DNA of 64,000 nt from Dirofilaria immitis (GCA_024305405.1 JAKNDB010000068.1:1006501-1070500), one strand, 5' to 3'; shown: positions 39,405 through 53,079, counted from the stretch's first letter. The notes: a model not told the origin generated them from the letters alone. Made by a program: numbers and translations.

Positions 39405-41424
39405 CTGAAATCATTTTCTATTCTTACAACTATTCAAATAAAAATTTAACAGTCAGCACTACTACTTATAAAAGTTTCTGGATGTGGCGAAGTTTCTGAA
39501 ATCTTAAGAAATGATCGCGTAATAAAATTATTTAATATCAAAGTAACAAACCTATTCAAAATTAAAAATAATCAATAGAAATATTTATGAAAATAACTTA
39601 AAATAACTTTGAACTTCTTTAACAAAACGAAATTATAAAGCAAAAAGAATATACCATCAAATAAAACACCAAAACGACAAGCGCTAATTAATAATTGCAC
39701 ATCATTTTCACATATTTAAAAATGATATCAATAAAACGATGATATCCTAATCTTAGATATATCATCAAATTACTGAAATAGATTATTACAAAAGTATTAA
39801 GACATATAATTAATTTTAGAGTTAAATTTATATCTTTATACAAGAAAAGTGGTTCATTTCTTAGCAAAAAAATTACTTATAATTTGAAAGTCAAAATTGT
39901 ATAAAATATTAAAGAAAAATCTCAAATTTTATAAAAGTTTTTTCCTTTTCTCATAAATATAAAAAACGAATTTACCTTTTTCTAAAAAGTTATTTATAAT
40001 ATAAATCATAGTTATATGAATGTAAAAGATAAATTTTATCTTTCCCTAAAAAAATTGCTTATAATAAAACAATGATAAGTTAGAAATATGCAATAAATGT
40101 ATGCCAAATAATTATTACCTTTAAATAGAAATCGATTTAGGAAAAAAAAGCTTAAATACAAACGCCGTAACCAATTAATATTGATCGTAAGAGAATTTTG
40201 AGCTGTGAAAGATGATGTAGTCTCGAAACGACTGCCTGATGTACGGTTGATTGTATTGGGTTGATTGACTGTAAAGGCTCGTGCCCATTTCGTCCGCTTG
40301 TGAAACGTTTTTACGAAATCATTGTTGTGTGTTTGTATGTGGTGTATGTTGTACGGTTTTTATCGGTGATTCTCGATGGTGATGAATATGTTAAGAATGT
40401 TTGAGAATTGCCATCAGGTCGGGAATTATAGCAAAGTAGACCTGTTTTTTTATCATAATCCAGTAGCTAATTGATAGAAATGTTTGTTTAGAAAAGAATT
40501 GAAGAACGATGAGTAAAGGTAGAAGATGCTTGTGACGGGTGAAAGATTATCAAAGAGATGAAATAAATGCCAACTATTAATTGAGACTAAATGGGATGAA
40601 TAAGGTTTAATTGGGTTGCAATGAATGTGTCCTAAATTCAAAAAAGAGTATATCCTAAATTTTAAAGAATTGTCCCGGAAAAGCAGGCAGAATATATATG
40701 TGTTCTCAAATAATTGATACAGAATCAGAAGTGGATTTTGATAATGAAATGTTGGATGAAAATTAATGAAAAAAAAACGAGACTTTTGTTTTTTTTTAAA
40801 TGTGGTTCCTCTTATATATATATATATAAGCAGAAGATATGAAGTTTCATCACGTCGGTTTGCTACGTTCAATTTATGTTACCAAATGTGATAACAAATG
40901 TTGAAACTGTGCTGACAAGAATTGCTGCTGAAAACATCTGGTGATAAAAACGCCTGTTATTGCATTATCGATATTTTTTATCAGAGAGTTGAGAGAAACA
41001 CTGCTTTGGTTTATGCGAAAGAGACGTAAAATTTAGTTCCTGATAGAATACATAAAGATCAAAAGTCATATGGATCGTTAATATGTCAGTTCCCTGTATG
41101 AAGGAGCTCAAAATTTCTAGCTTATTTACTTGATAAGATGATTGGCCATTTAAAAAAAAGAGAAAATATGGTCCTATTTGCTTTTATAGAACGGATTTTG
41201 GATGGTATATTATGGATATTACACAGCCTATGGACCAGCGAAAGGGTGGATATAGAAGTTATTGTTGAAAAAATCAAAGGAGAGAGGGAGGCGACAAATT
41301 GAATAATTTGTTCGAAGGACTTCAGATTCCTCTCTAGTTAGTCTTCAGGTTTCCTCCATTTAAGGCCTATGGAAGTCCATAGAATTAACTGTTGTAACAT
41401 CCTGTCTGGTTGTCAGAAATTACG
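39405..41424. promoter_or_regulatory. Divergent intergenic region between the RRM gene and the small plus-strand gene
   Basis: About 2 kb with no supported exon. It separates a minus-strand start (39404) from a provisional plus-strand start (41425), so it probably holds both promoters. A relatively GC-rich block lies around 40200-40320. No specific promoter element could be identified. Confidence 0.4.
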
Positions 41425-41748
41425 ATGCGTAGGTTTTTTCTCGATAAAATTGAAAGTAGGCTACTATTTAAAGAAATGGTCTGTTAAATCCATTCTCATG
41501 TATTTCAGGAAGTCTGAGCGGTTGTTGCTTAATAAAAATCTTACCATAGGGGCTCAACCGAGTATTACAGCTCCGGAGGATTTGATTCGAAGGATATCAC
41601 CATTTAAAGAAGAATCTGTACAGCAGCATCACGAAAATTCGAGCGCTTTTAGTGAGTCAAATTTTTCAAAGTTTTATATGAATTTATTGTGAGCGAGTTT
41701 GAACCTGATGACTCCTCCATATCCATATGCAATTCGTTTTCCCAATAG
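41425..41748 (+). CDS. Small hypothetical gene upstream of rfp-1 (provisional)
   Basis: Not recognised. A candidate ATG (41425) lies 8 nt after the acceptor TTGTCAG; exon 1 reads MRRFFLDKIESRLLFKEM and ends at a gtctgt donor (41478). Exon 2 begins after TATTTCAG at 41509 and contains GAQPSITAPEDLIRRISPFK. A one-base shortfall at the T-run 41662-41666 would join this to a second open stretch, NFFKVLYEFIVSEFEPDD, ending at TAG 41746-41748. Codon-like composition, good acceptors and a hydrophilic, acidic C-terminus support a real gene; the junction phase between exons 1 and 2 does not fit without correction. Coding-like sequence (YEEVEQNSSDDEVNSR) continues in the same frame beyond the TAG to TAA at about 41812. 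It could also be a 5' non-coding exon region of rfp-1. Confidence 0.4.
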
Positions 41749-42384
41749 CATTCAATAACTGTATATGAAGAAGTTGAACAGAACAGTTCAGATGACGAAG
41801 TGAACTCGCGATAATCTGGCTCAGCGAACTGAGATTTCAGTACGGGCACTAACATCAGCGAATTGATACTTCATTGCTGATATTCCAGTTTTTTTATTTA
41901 TTTCTTAAAAAAATTACAAATTGGCCTAATGTTTGAACGAGTTAAATAATGCGCAGTTATTTGGAACGGGATAAAAAGTTGTTTGTGAAATTAGAAGGAT
42001 GGTCAGTTTCTCATGCTTTTAAGGAGCGAAGTATCATCTCCTTTTATCCAAAAATCTTAACAGCTGAACTGTTAATTGTAAGACATTATGAAATCCTTAG
42101 TTCTGAAGAAAGAAAATGATAGGATAGGGATATTTTTCAGAAAGAAATTTGTATTCTGCCGAAAACACTAGATTTATTTCTGGTAGTTAGCCGGTAGAAA
42201 CTGTCACTGTCTTTTCTTCATAGTTCTGGTAAGAAGTTGCAGCACTCAAGCTCAAAAGGTTATTTAGTCAGCATGTAGGCTATGTTTCAGTTGTTAATGA
42301 GAATTTTTTTTCAATTTTGATTAAAGAAGTATATTGTATATTTCTAAAATTGTTCATGACATCATTTTTCCTAATTTATTTTTG

Positions 42385-42387
42385 CAG
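42385..42387 (+). other. Candidate spliced-leader acceptor of rfp-1
   Basis: TTTTTGCAG ends 13 nt upstream of the rfp-1 ATG (42401) with no upstream coding exon. In a nematode this fits SL trans-splicing; a 5'-UTR intron is the alternative. Confidence 0.5.
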
Positions 42388-42400
42388 GTGTCTCGTGGAA

Positions 42401-45400
42401 ATGTCAAAACGTTCATCACCGGGGAGTGATGACGACTCTCCTGGTGCATTAGCAGATGAACCACTTTATAGTAAGCGAAGGCTTGTCGAATTCGAACCCG
42501 TTCGTATCTGTTCAGTCAGTGGAACGGTAAATTTCCATATTCTCCTCGAATTTGTGAAGATTTAAACTACAAAAAAACGTAAAAAATTGCACAGTTGATA
42601 TCTGGAAATGTTTCTTCATCTGAATTATGATAAAAAAGTACATATCTTGTATCGTAGCAACAAATCCAACTAAGCTTTAGAAGCTTCCTAAAATTTTATG
42701 AGCACTCATATTTTTTCATTTACCAAAGAAAGCCTATTTAAGTGCAATAAATGAAATACTTTTTTTTCTTTTAAATAACTGTGCTTAGTGTATAGCTTTT
42801 CCTGGCTGTCTCTGTTTTACTGTTTTTACCATATTTCATACGTTTTATTGTTTGGAATAGTTCTATTTTTTAGAGCGATATCGATGCGAAAGTTTTGGCA
42901 GTTCAGCATTATAAGTTATCTGAACGTTTTCGTCTCAAGGAACGTCAGACGACACAATTACAACATCGCGTCGAACAGTTGGAAAGTAGACAAGCTCAAG
43001 ATGATGCGATGATGTGCACCATTAACCGTTTCTGGAATTTAGTAAGTTACAGTTATCCAATTTACAGGCATTTTTAGTGCGCAGTATGTTGTGAGCACAT
43101 TGCATCATATATCGTTGCATACATGGAGCGTTGGCTTAGTTGAAACGGATAATCTTCAAATGAAGCTTGAATTATACTTTTCCAAGAACAAGTGATTTTC
43201 AGTTCGATGAAAATGTAAGGACATTGCTACAAAGGTTCGATGCCGAAACAGCTGTGGAAGGTGAGATCAAAAGTAAGTGTTTCAACTTATTTTTATTGCT
43301 TTTTAATTTCGAAGCTCATATGAGAATTTGTTATTTGGAACTTGAAATAAGTGATGATTGAAAAATAGAAGCCAAAGTGTATGTATTTGGCTTCCAGCTC
43401 TGTTGATTACATCCTACTACCGATCTTTTATGGTGATCATCGAATTGGCAGAGATCAATTCTGAACTTTTAGTCTTAAATTTTCTTTAAAAATTATATTC
43501 AGGTTTGAAATTCTAACTGCTTATTGATATTCAGTGGATCGATTCCCATTTCTCTTCATAAAATTTGACTAATATGCAATAATGAGAATTAATTTTAAGA
43601 AATTTATAGCGATTTTTGATCGGAAAACATGTTTCAGTGGAATGTGAAGAGACGAAAAGTTTTCTTGCAAAACTAGCTCATTGGGACGATGGTGAGACTG
43701 AAGAAAAATTGAAGCAACGGGTAGAATTCAGGTCAGTAATGAACGTCTTGTTCATCAAAAATTTTTGAAATCCCCAAGGTTACTAGTTATCATGTTGCAG
43801 CATTTTTATGCTTTTGTGGTGGTGATTTGTAATAACTTCGCACCAATCCTAATAACATGGAATTGAAATCAGCTCGAAGAATCCAACTAAGGATTTAATT
43901 TAAAATTTTTTACTGTTGTAGTTTCCGTCTAAAAAAGCTTTTTAGTGAATTCGGAGTTTTTGAAAGAAATATAATTTGACAATGTTGATTACTTTCAAGA
44001 ATCGATTATGAACTTTAGTGAATAAGATATGTTAAATTTGCAGTCGTCGAGCAATATCGAAATTAATTCAAGTGTTTGATCATATTACACAAAGAAATGG
44101 GAAAATAGCTGAAATGATAGCATCCTGCTCGACAACAGATGAAATTTCAGATGATGGTTGGAATTCTCATTGATTTTTTCTTACTCTGGCTGAAATTTAT
44201 GCTTCCTTTCTTTTTTTTCTACTTATCTTCGTTGTTTCTTTTATTAAGGAATGAAAAATTAAATGCAAGGCTGTTGTTATTCAGTACCATATAAAGAAAA
44301 CGGGCATTTAGGAAATGAGAATTAAAAAGAATATTTGTTTAGTCACAGATTTTTCATTACAATTTTATTTAACTTTCACATCTATACTGATTTTTTCTGA
44401 TGTAAAGTTTTCATACAGGAGCCTCTACGTCTGATGGAAGACCAACTGTGAACGCGATGCTAGTGAAAAGAAATGCAGAGTTAAGTGAAGAAAACGTAAA
44501 ACTGCAAAAAATGATTACGAAACTTCAGTCAGAAAACCATAGTCTTTCATCCAAAGTATATTTTGCATTATTAATTGGTGTCTTATTATTTTTCAAAAAA
44601 CTCATAGTTTTGTACATTTTGAGCAAAAACATTCGCTGTTATTATTCAGGTGTCAGCTCAAGAAGATAAATTAACGATAATAGATACTCGCAAGCAAGAG
44701 ATGAATAATAGTCTAGAGGAGATGAAGTATGAGTTGGAAAAGGCCATGCGTCGCGAGTGCAAACTTGATTTTCGTCTTGCTGAGGTTTAATTATGAATTT
44801 TTTTGAAGTTTTTAGAACTGTAAAATTTGTTCTCTTTTCAACATTTCTCCTTCGATGGTGTAATTTTCAAATAAACCGTTAGTTGAAATTACCTCAGTTT
44901 TCTAATATTATTAAGACGATATTTGAGTTTATCACCAGAATATTCATTATTTAATAATAGTGAATTGAAATTATTTGTAGTATGTGAAAAAAACGCATGA
45001 GTTGGAAATGAATCTTTTGAAAGTATCAACAACAAATGGTCCGAATAATACCAATAATACGAAAGTTGATGCACCAGCAACAGCCAGTGTGAATAAATCA
45101 AAAGTAAGTTATATTGATTGTTTTGAATTACAGTTTAAAATGTAGTTGGAGATAGCGAGCAAAATTTTGATTATAGATGAGATATTGAAAGAATATTAAA
45201 AGCGGCGCTTTCGATTTCTTTTATTGGCTTTGGTTTGCTTGCCTTCCTTTTTTTTTCGAAGGAACTAACAGCATGTAATATTATTTTTAAAAATTGAATT
45301 CTATGTTTATATTATTATAATGTGTTGCAACAAAAGTTGTGTTACATTCCTTATTTCATTTTTTCATTTGTTATATTTTTATTAGGGATTCATTACTTTT

Positions 45401-48400
45401 CTAATTCAGCTGGAAGAAATGGAGCAAAATCTGGAAATCCAGACCGAATTGGCTGCTGCCCGCTTGCAGGAATTGCAAGAAATGTTGGATAAGAATAAAA
45501 ATTTGACGAAGCAGGTTGAGACTTTAAGAATGAATGTGAGTTTCAAAGTGATTATTAACGAAATTTTTGTAAAATAAAATTAGGATTGGAATTTGATAAT
45601 CGTCTTTTCCAGTTAAAAAACATTCCGACAGAAATCATTAGGACATCCATTGAATATACTACATTGCAATCACAGTTTTCTTCGCTTTTTACGGAGGCGA
45701 ATCAGATGAGGCAAGTTATCTACTGCTATTATAATTTATAATTTTTGTGAATTTCGTCAGATTTCCATATTTAGTTTCCGTTTTATCGATTTTTATCTGG
45801 ATTAGTATATCAATGTTAAAGAAAAATGCCTTATAAACTTGCTCATATGATAAAATAGGGCAGTATACTTATCATGTTTCTAAAATATTCATGGAATAGA
45901 AAAAATATTGAAACTATCGGACTGCGAGTTTAACAAATTCCATATTTTAAGACAGCAAATTGAAACAGCAAAGTCACAGTTGGCGGCCTTACGCAGTGCG
46001 CATTCTAAACAGATCGAAGTTATGGAGGTTTGCTTAATTTATAACATAGAAACTTCCTATGCGGAAAAAGTTGTGGTTCTTATTTCTCATTGCTATAATT
46101 TCATGAATATAATTATTAATTAGAGCTATAAGAAGTTATTGAAAATATTCTTGCAGAGTGAAGAATGTCAAGCTCGCGAGCAGATGCAGGATACGATGAA
46201 TAGGCATGAGGAAGAATTGTATCAAGTACGAAGAGAGTATGAAATGTTACGTTTGGAATTCGAGCAAAATCTTTCTGCTAACGAGCAGTCAGGTATTGTC
46301 TTCAAAACAAATTATTAGCATTGTGGTAGCATCCTTAAGTTGTCTCATAATACTGATTGAAATGAACGATATTTCAGGCCCATTGAACAAAGAAATTCGT
46401 TTGATGCTTGCGTCAGCAAAGGCTGAAAATCAGCAACTAAAACAGGAAGCAAATCGGTTCAAGAGGAAATGGAAAGAAGCTGTTTCTTCATTAGCTAAAG
46501 TGAGAAGAGAGAGAGGGAGCGGGAGGGGGAGAGGAATGATCTCTAGAAAATGTGCAAGTTTTTATGGAAACTATTTTACCACTTCTCTTTCAGTGCAATA
46601 AAGAATTAGAAAGCGAAAGGCGTTACCGTGAAAGATGCTTGCTGATTGAAATAGAAGATGATAATGATGCTTTGGCATCGCCTGATCAGGATAGAAGTAA
46701 TGCGGAATCTTCTGAATCAATATTACATGATGGTGGAAGCTGTGAATACAGCAATGAAATTGATGGTGATACTGATGTAGGAACACATCCGAACAGAGTG
46801 ATACAGTTAGTTTAACGCAGTCTAAAATTCTCATCCGATAAATTCATTGAATAGTTTTAAATAGTTGCTTAATGATTAGTAAGTTTACACATGTGCTTTA
46901 TTATTTCCTAGAAGATTGTATGTTGAAGGCGCTCCACAGCTTTGTTAATTATATGATCTATTGAATTTTAATATTTCTGTTTCAGGAAGTTGAAGAAAAA
47001 AATTACCGATTTGCAGTTGAAAATGGATGCCTTAAATGCATTAACAGCTGAACAAAGGGAGCGGGTTGAGGTAATTTTTTGGGGGATGAAAACGCGAAAA
47101 ACGAAAGAATTTATCATTGGTAATTAATGCAGTTAGTATTACATCCAAAAGTATTCTACATTTATTGCGAGATAATTTTCCATTTTTTTGAGAATTGGAT
47201 TTGAAAATAATATCTCGCTGTAAGTTGTTTTTAAATCCTGCATGTTATAAACCATGAAGGAATACGTATATTTCAGTTATTGTCACGAGAAAGAAGGCTA
47301 AAACTTGAAAATGATAAGCTACAACTGCATATTAAAAAACTGGCTGGCGCCGATCATAGAGAGAAAATGAAATACTATTCAGATGAAGCGCAAAGAAAAA
47401 TCAGGCTAGACTTTTGTTCTAAATTATTTGTTTTGGATTGAAAATTTTTTCATTGTCCTTGCTGATATAATTATAATATTCATAATTTTGTATATAATTA
47501 TTAAATACAAAATTTTTTTTGTTCTTTGCAGAAGCCTAGAAGAAACTGCAGATCGCCTTCGAAAGGAAGCACATTCGGCGAGACAAGAAGAAGAAGGTCT
47601 CATGAACGATGTTGAAACTACGGGTCAAGCATTTGAAGAAATGCAAGAACAAAATACTAGATTATTGCAGCAACTGAGAGAAAAGGTGTAACTTTTTTAT
47701 AGCCATAAAATTTTAGTATATTTGATGCTCTCTGTTTTGCTGGATAAAGAGGGAAAATAAAATGAAATTGAAATGATTTCTTTATTGATTCTATTCTAAA
47801 TTAATTTTAATTTCTAGTGTTTTCAAAATTCTACTTAGAAGCTAATGAATTTCACTTCAGAACTCTTTGTTTTTAGGATGATGCAAATTTAAAACTAATG
47901 GCAGAGCGAATACGTGCCAATCAATATCAGAAAAAATGAGTGAAGAGCGGGAGCGCACGGAAGAACGCATTAGCAGTTTGCAGAATCAAATCGAAGCCCA
48001 GCAATTGATGATATCGAAATTGGAAGAAACGGAAAAACTTCTGCGACAGAAAAACTCTCATTTAGAACATCAATTAAGGTTGGACGACTGGATGCAAAAT
48101 TTAGCTATTTTAGCCATGTTTTGCTTTAGGATTCATTAGACTTAAATCATAGACCTTATGAAAATAGGAGACCATGACGTGCAGGTTTATCTGAATGTGA
48201 TTTGCTTTATTTTGACGAGTGAGGATTCGGAATTGACTTGTTTCTACTAGTCAGCTATTCAGATAAAAATGTTTTATAAATATGAATACATTTCATTAAT
48301 TTATTCTTCTCAGACTTCAGTACTTAGAGAAAGCTATCTTTATTTACTTTCAAACTTTAGTCCAATTTTTATCAGATTGATCGAGCAAGCAAATGATATG

Positions 48401-49061
48401 CATAAACGAAAAGCAATCGAGTGTTCGCAGACATCGGCTGATTACAAAGCCCAGTTGGAAAAATGCAGTAGTCAGCTCAATGATGCACAGCAGGTCAATT
48501 TATTCTTTGTAGTATCAAACTTTAAACTTTGATTTCATCGTAAATCTGGAAAATTTTTGAAACTTGTATGGTTTCTTGTGAATAAAATTAATTGCTCTTG
48601 CAGGCTGTAACAACAAAAACCTCGCAGCAGGAAGTGGATTCTTTCAAAATAAAGCGTTTAGAAGAAGAGAAAAGTATTCTGAGAAAGAAATTAGAACGGG
48701 CAAAGAAGATGGAAAAAATGGAGAATTGGGATGAAGTTCTGAATGAAGAAATTAGGGAACTCAAGGTTTAATATATTTTGCTTGTATTTCTAGAAGTTTT
48801 CGGTTTTAATGTAAGAGTCATTTCCAGTAGTCATATAATCCATGATCATTGTTATGAATTTTTTCAACAAATTTCTTTTTCCAGGATATTTTGACTTGCC
48901 CATCATGTAAAGTGCGACGAAAGGATGCCGTACTGACGAAATGTTTCCATGTATTTTGTATGGAATGTATGAAGACACGATATGAGACAAGAAGACGTAA
49001 ATGCCCGAAATGCAACGCTGCGTTTGGTGCGAACGATTATCGTCGGATGTATTTTACGTAG
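42401..49061 (+). CDS. rfp-1: E3 ubiquitin ligase Bre1 (RNF20/RNF40 orthologue, C. elegans RFP-1)
   Basis: Twenty-one phase-consistent exons: 42401-42526, 42874-43041, 43203-43272, 43638-43731, 44044-44156, 44419-44555, 44650-44784, 44981-45103, 45410-45535, 45613-45714, 45956-46027, 46157-46292, 46378-46499, 46594-46805, 46986-47070, 47277-47404, 47532-47685, 47877-48078, 48376-48493, 48604-48765, 48885-49061. After one correction the total is 921 codons (920 residues), within the Bre1 size range. Nearly the whole chain is coiled coil, with Bre1-like segments such as [15 protein letters not shown] and [16 protein letters not shown]. The last exon is a C3HC4 RING: CPSC, then C-x-H in [10 protein letters not shown], then CPKC, ending RRMYFT. 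Bre1 partners an E2 (Rad6/UBC-1) to mono-ubiquitinate histone H2B in chromatin. The single frame break is at an A6 run (47931-47936), where AAA AAA TGA interrupts conserved sequence. The exon ending 47404 has a GC donor. Confidence 0.95.
47405..47406 (+). other. GC splice donor in rfp-1
   Basis: The exon ends ATCAG followed by gctaga. Phase (two bases left, completed by A of the next exon to give Arg) requires this position, and no GT donor lies nearby. GC-AG introns are a known minor class. Confidence 0.75.
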
Positions 49062-52000
49062 TAGGAGATTATCTTTTTCTTTATTGTTCCTCGAATTCAT
49101 TTGTCGACTTTAAAATTATACTGTGAATTCCAATTTCTGTATTGGACTTTCAGCTTTGCGTTTTTATTAGTATGGAAAATTTCTCTGCGCAGTATATTTC
49201 CTTGTATGCATTAATTCTTTTTTGTATTGAAAGACTTTAGACGAGTAAAGTGGTAGATTTTTTTTTGATATTAGCAGTATTTGATTGGGTCAGAAATTTT
49301 TAATTTTCCTTCTCCACCATCACTTCCATTTTGAATGAAATTATCGATCAACTTTTCATCGGTCCGCTTACATGCTTCATTTCTTTAGGTGACGCTTTTC
49401 TTTTCGATTGTTCTTTCATGTTTTTTGACTGTTAACTCGAATATGAATCCGATATGAGATAAAGCTTGAAGTCATCCGCAAGTACACGACCTTTATTGGG
49501 GTCTCTTGATATGAATTGTATACCGATTACCATCTGCAGTTGTGACTGCTTTTCTTGAAGATTTACGTTTCCATTTGTTTGATAGCGCAACTTTGACTAT
49601 TTGATGATTAAAATATAAATTGATAAATTCCTGATTCATTTACCGGTAAAATATTTGTCGTTGTTCTCTTGCTGATATATTGTTACAATGTGTTCTGCTT
49701 AAAAGTACTTTCCTTGCTTAAATCGTTCTTCTGTAATATAGAACTTCTGTTGCTGCAGTGATAGTGTTTTTAAAGCACTTCTCTTTTGCAATCATATATG
49801 TGAATTTCATTCTGTTTATGCCATTGATATGAAATATTTCATCCTCATAATAATATGTACATTCACAATCACTGAAATGGACATCTTTAAATTATATGTT
49901 GCATATTCAGCTGTATGTCTTATGTGTTAGTATTTAATGATTCAAAAGATAGGACACGACATATACATTAAGATTAAGAGCTTCCAATTACATTAAACGG
50001 TTTTAAGTATTTTGTTTTATTTTTATTTTTTTTTGATGAGTAATTTCAGTTACTTATAAAACATGTCCTGAATAGTAATTTAGGAAATTACGCTGGCTTT
50101 ATGTTCAGAATAGAGTCTGTGCAACTGTTTAAATGGATGTGTTGAGATAATATAAAACTAACTGCTTAAACGGCTTGTGGTACGAAAATCCGTAGTACTC
50201 TATGTTTCTCATGCGGTTTAAATATCTTAATTGATAGTAAAATCTGATTTCACGACAAAACAAACGTAGAATTGATAAATTAGACGAACTAGTGAATAGA
50301 TGAACGATGAACTCAATACCTGATGTAAGATTGTCACATTTTGATGACATCGGTAATTTCTTTCGATCAGGCTTACTGATATTATCGATTTATTGTTAAA
50401 TTATAAATAGATTGTCATATTATTAGAATGGTCTTTAGTATGACGCTCATAAGAATTGTATTGTTTTGTCGGAAATTTGCTTCTAGCGAGAATTTCAGGG
50501 CAAATTTTATCATTATGAAATCATCATTAAATTTTCGTATGGATATAATCGCAGCCGCTAGCCATTAATTTAATTTAGCATTATTTATTAAAGTATCCTA
50601 TCAAAGAAAAATTTCACCATCATATCTAGGAGTTGTGGGAAGATTTTGATAAGCTTATTTCCATCGGCTACGAAATAGTGCGCATAATTGTAAACCTTTT
50701 ATGATCACTAAGATTTTAAGTCTTTCATTTTTTTTTCTGATTCGGAAATTCAGAAAATCTCGATCTTGCTTAGTCTCAATCCTTTTTCTTCAAATCTTTT
50801 AAATCGAGGACTCAACAAAACTTCCTTACTTTCACTGTCCATTTTTTTTTATCAAATCAGAAATTTGTTGATTCTGTTTCGCAAAATTCAGCGGATGCGC
50901 ATATATGAGGTTATTGAGTATACTTTACGTAGTTATGCCATATATAACCATTGAATGATTATGTTAGTTCAAAATTTGCACGGTGATAAGAAAAATTATC
51001 AGAATTAGTATGAATACATTTAAGTGTGATCATTTGCACTTATCATCTAGCTGAACGTGATCGAAACGTAAATCTAGCGTACTAAGGATCATTGGATCAT
51101 GATTTGATTCATATTTTCTTTTCACTTGAAATAAATTGGTTAAAACTTTTTCTCCCTTCCATATTCCTTCCCATATTTTAGATCTTCAGTTAATAATCCA
51201 TGATAAAACATACGTTTTAAAAAGAAATCTATTTTCCATGTATATGCGATAATATCGGCCGCTTTTCTTGACTTTCGTGCCAGTATTCGTTCGATTCGCT
51301 ATATAAAAATGTAACTGTAGAGAAAGTATGAAAATGTTCATTAATTTAATCCGAAGTTTAAGATTACTTTCCTGTAGAGAAATTTTTGCTCAGTTTCTAA
51401 GCATAAATCAAAAATTCTCCAATAAATTTATTTAATCTTTAGATGCAATCAACTATTGACAATTCTTTAAAACTTATCTAATTAAACATACTTTGTGTAT
51501 GCAATTTTAAGCATAATTTAATTAAAAATTGAGCTTAAACCTAGTTCCATTGTTGTTGGATTTCCGGGAAAGAACATATAAATAAAAAAGAAGAAATCGC
51601 TTCACACAAAAAGAAAAAAAAAGATTTAATTCACATTTTAATCTGAATAGCAGATTTTCTTGGGAACGTATTTAAAATTTAATTAGGATTACTTTTTTCT
51701 TTAGAAGCCTATAAATAAGAATAATCTCACTACGTTCTCTTCAGATTGGATCGTATCGTATCTGATTTATCAAAAAAGGTTACTAGATGAAAATGCAAAG
51801 AATTCTTGCAGGACTGAATTTCAGAGCTTGTAGTTTCGCTTAGGAGTGATTTAATAAATAATTATAATATTTTATTTATGTATTTAGGACCAGGAAATTA
51901 CATGTTTACATTTTCTCAGTTGATTATCATATTACGCATTTAATGTTAAGAAAACTATTCTCAAATAGTTCTGATTCTGAACTGATAATGATAACTTGCC

Positions 52001-53079
52001 ATTTCAGTCCATTAAAAACTTTTAACTGTGAAATCTTTTCGAGAAAAAATTATAACGAGAGAGTTACAATTTTGTATGTTTGAAAGTAATGAAATTTATA
52101 ATCTATTAAAATATTTCGACATTCTAGATATTCAAAAAAAAAATTCTAGATATTCAAAATATTTCAAATTCACACATTACGATAGAATCTTCCGTTTAGA
52201 AATGATTTCAGAATAAGTTTAATTTCTTTCTGTGATAATTTTATTAAGCGATAAAATTTATAGTCACGCTTAACTACATGTCACAATCACCCAAACAACC
52301 AATGCATGCATGTAAATGGATCTCTCCCCTCTCTCTCTCTCCCTCTCTCTCTTTACATATATATTTTTCATCGTTATTTTAAATTATGGAAAAAATTGCA
52401 AAATTTCAATTTGTTTCAAACTCAATTAATTTTAAATCCTTCACTCATATGGAATACAACTTCAGAGACTCATTGTTCTTTCACACTTCTTTCACTCAAA
52501 TTTATTCGGATTATAAGAACATAAATTTTATTAATTGATATCTGATATTTGTTACATGAGAATATGTAACTGCAACGACACAATATCTATTAAATTGCTT
52601 TTCCCTATTTTTTTTTTTTGAAGGCGATATAACGGAAATATTAAGCTTTTGAAGTAACGAAATGGTGAAATAAGATTGAAGCATCATTACCTATATCAAT
52701 TTGATATTCTAATTTAGATAGGCTAAATGCAAAAAGAATTCTAATTGATTTACAGTTTCAACTGTATGGAATATTATTATCATTATTCCGATGAAAGTTT
52801 CACATAAAATGGCAGATTATTGCTTTTTAGAAACAAAATAGGTAACTCTGAATTCTTTGTGAACTTATATTGCACAAATAACCATTAATGCATATCGTTG
52901 ATTGGTATCTAAAAAGAATACTGAAATCATTAAAAAAGTATCAGATTTCTATAGAAGCATTTCCACTAAATTCTAATTTTATCATCAAAAATCGGATAAT
53001 TTGAAGATAAGCGCTATTTATAAAAAAAAATAAATATTTTCTTCAAAATTTCAAATAGCTAACCTTTGAAACGTTCAAT
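49062..53079. other. Intergenic region between convergent rfp-1 and STRAD
   Basis: About 4 kb including both 3' UTRs. Scattered open frames of 60-75 codons lack splice sites, conserved motifs or coding-like composition. A CT-rich tract lies at 52321-52352. Nothing else recognised. Confidence 0.6.

Noticed and set aside
40604..40625. Partial resemblance to nematode SL1 (ggtttaatt)
   Set aside because: Only the first nine bases match; no Sm site or donor follows, so it is not an SL RNA gene.
40453..40872. Minus-strand 139-codon frame in the divergent region
   Set aside because: AT-rich composition with no motif, no splice context and no similarity recognised.
48790..49100. Three minus-strand frames opposite the rfp-1 RING exon
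   Set aside because: Antisense shadows of a strongly conserved C3HC4 exon.
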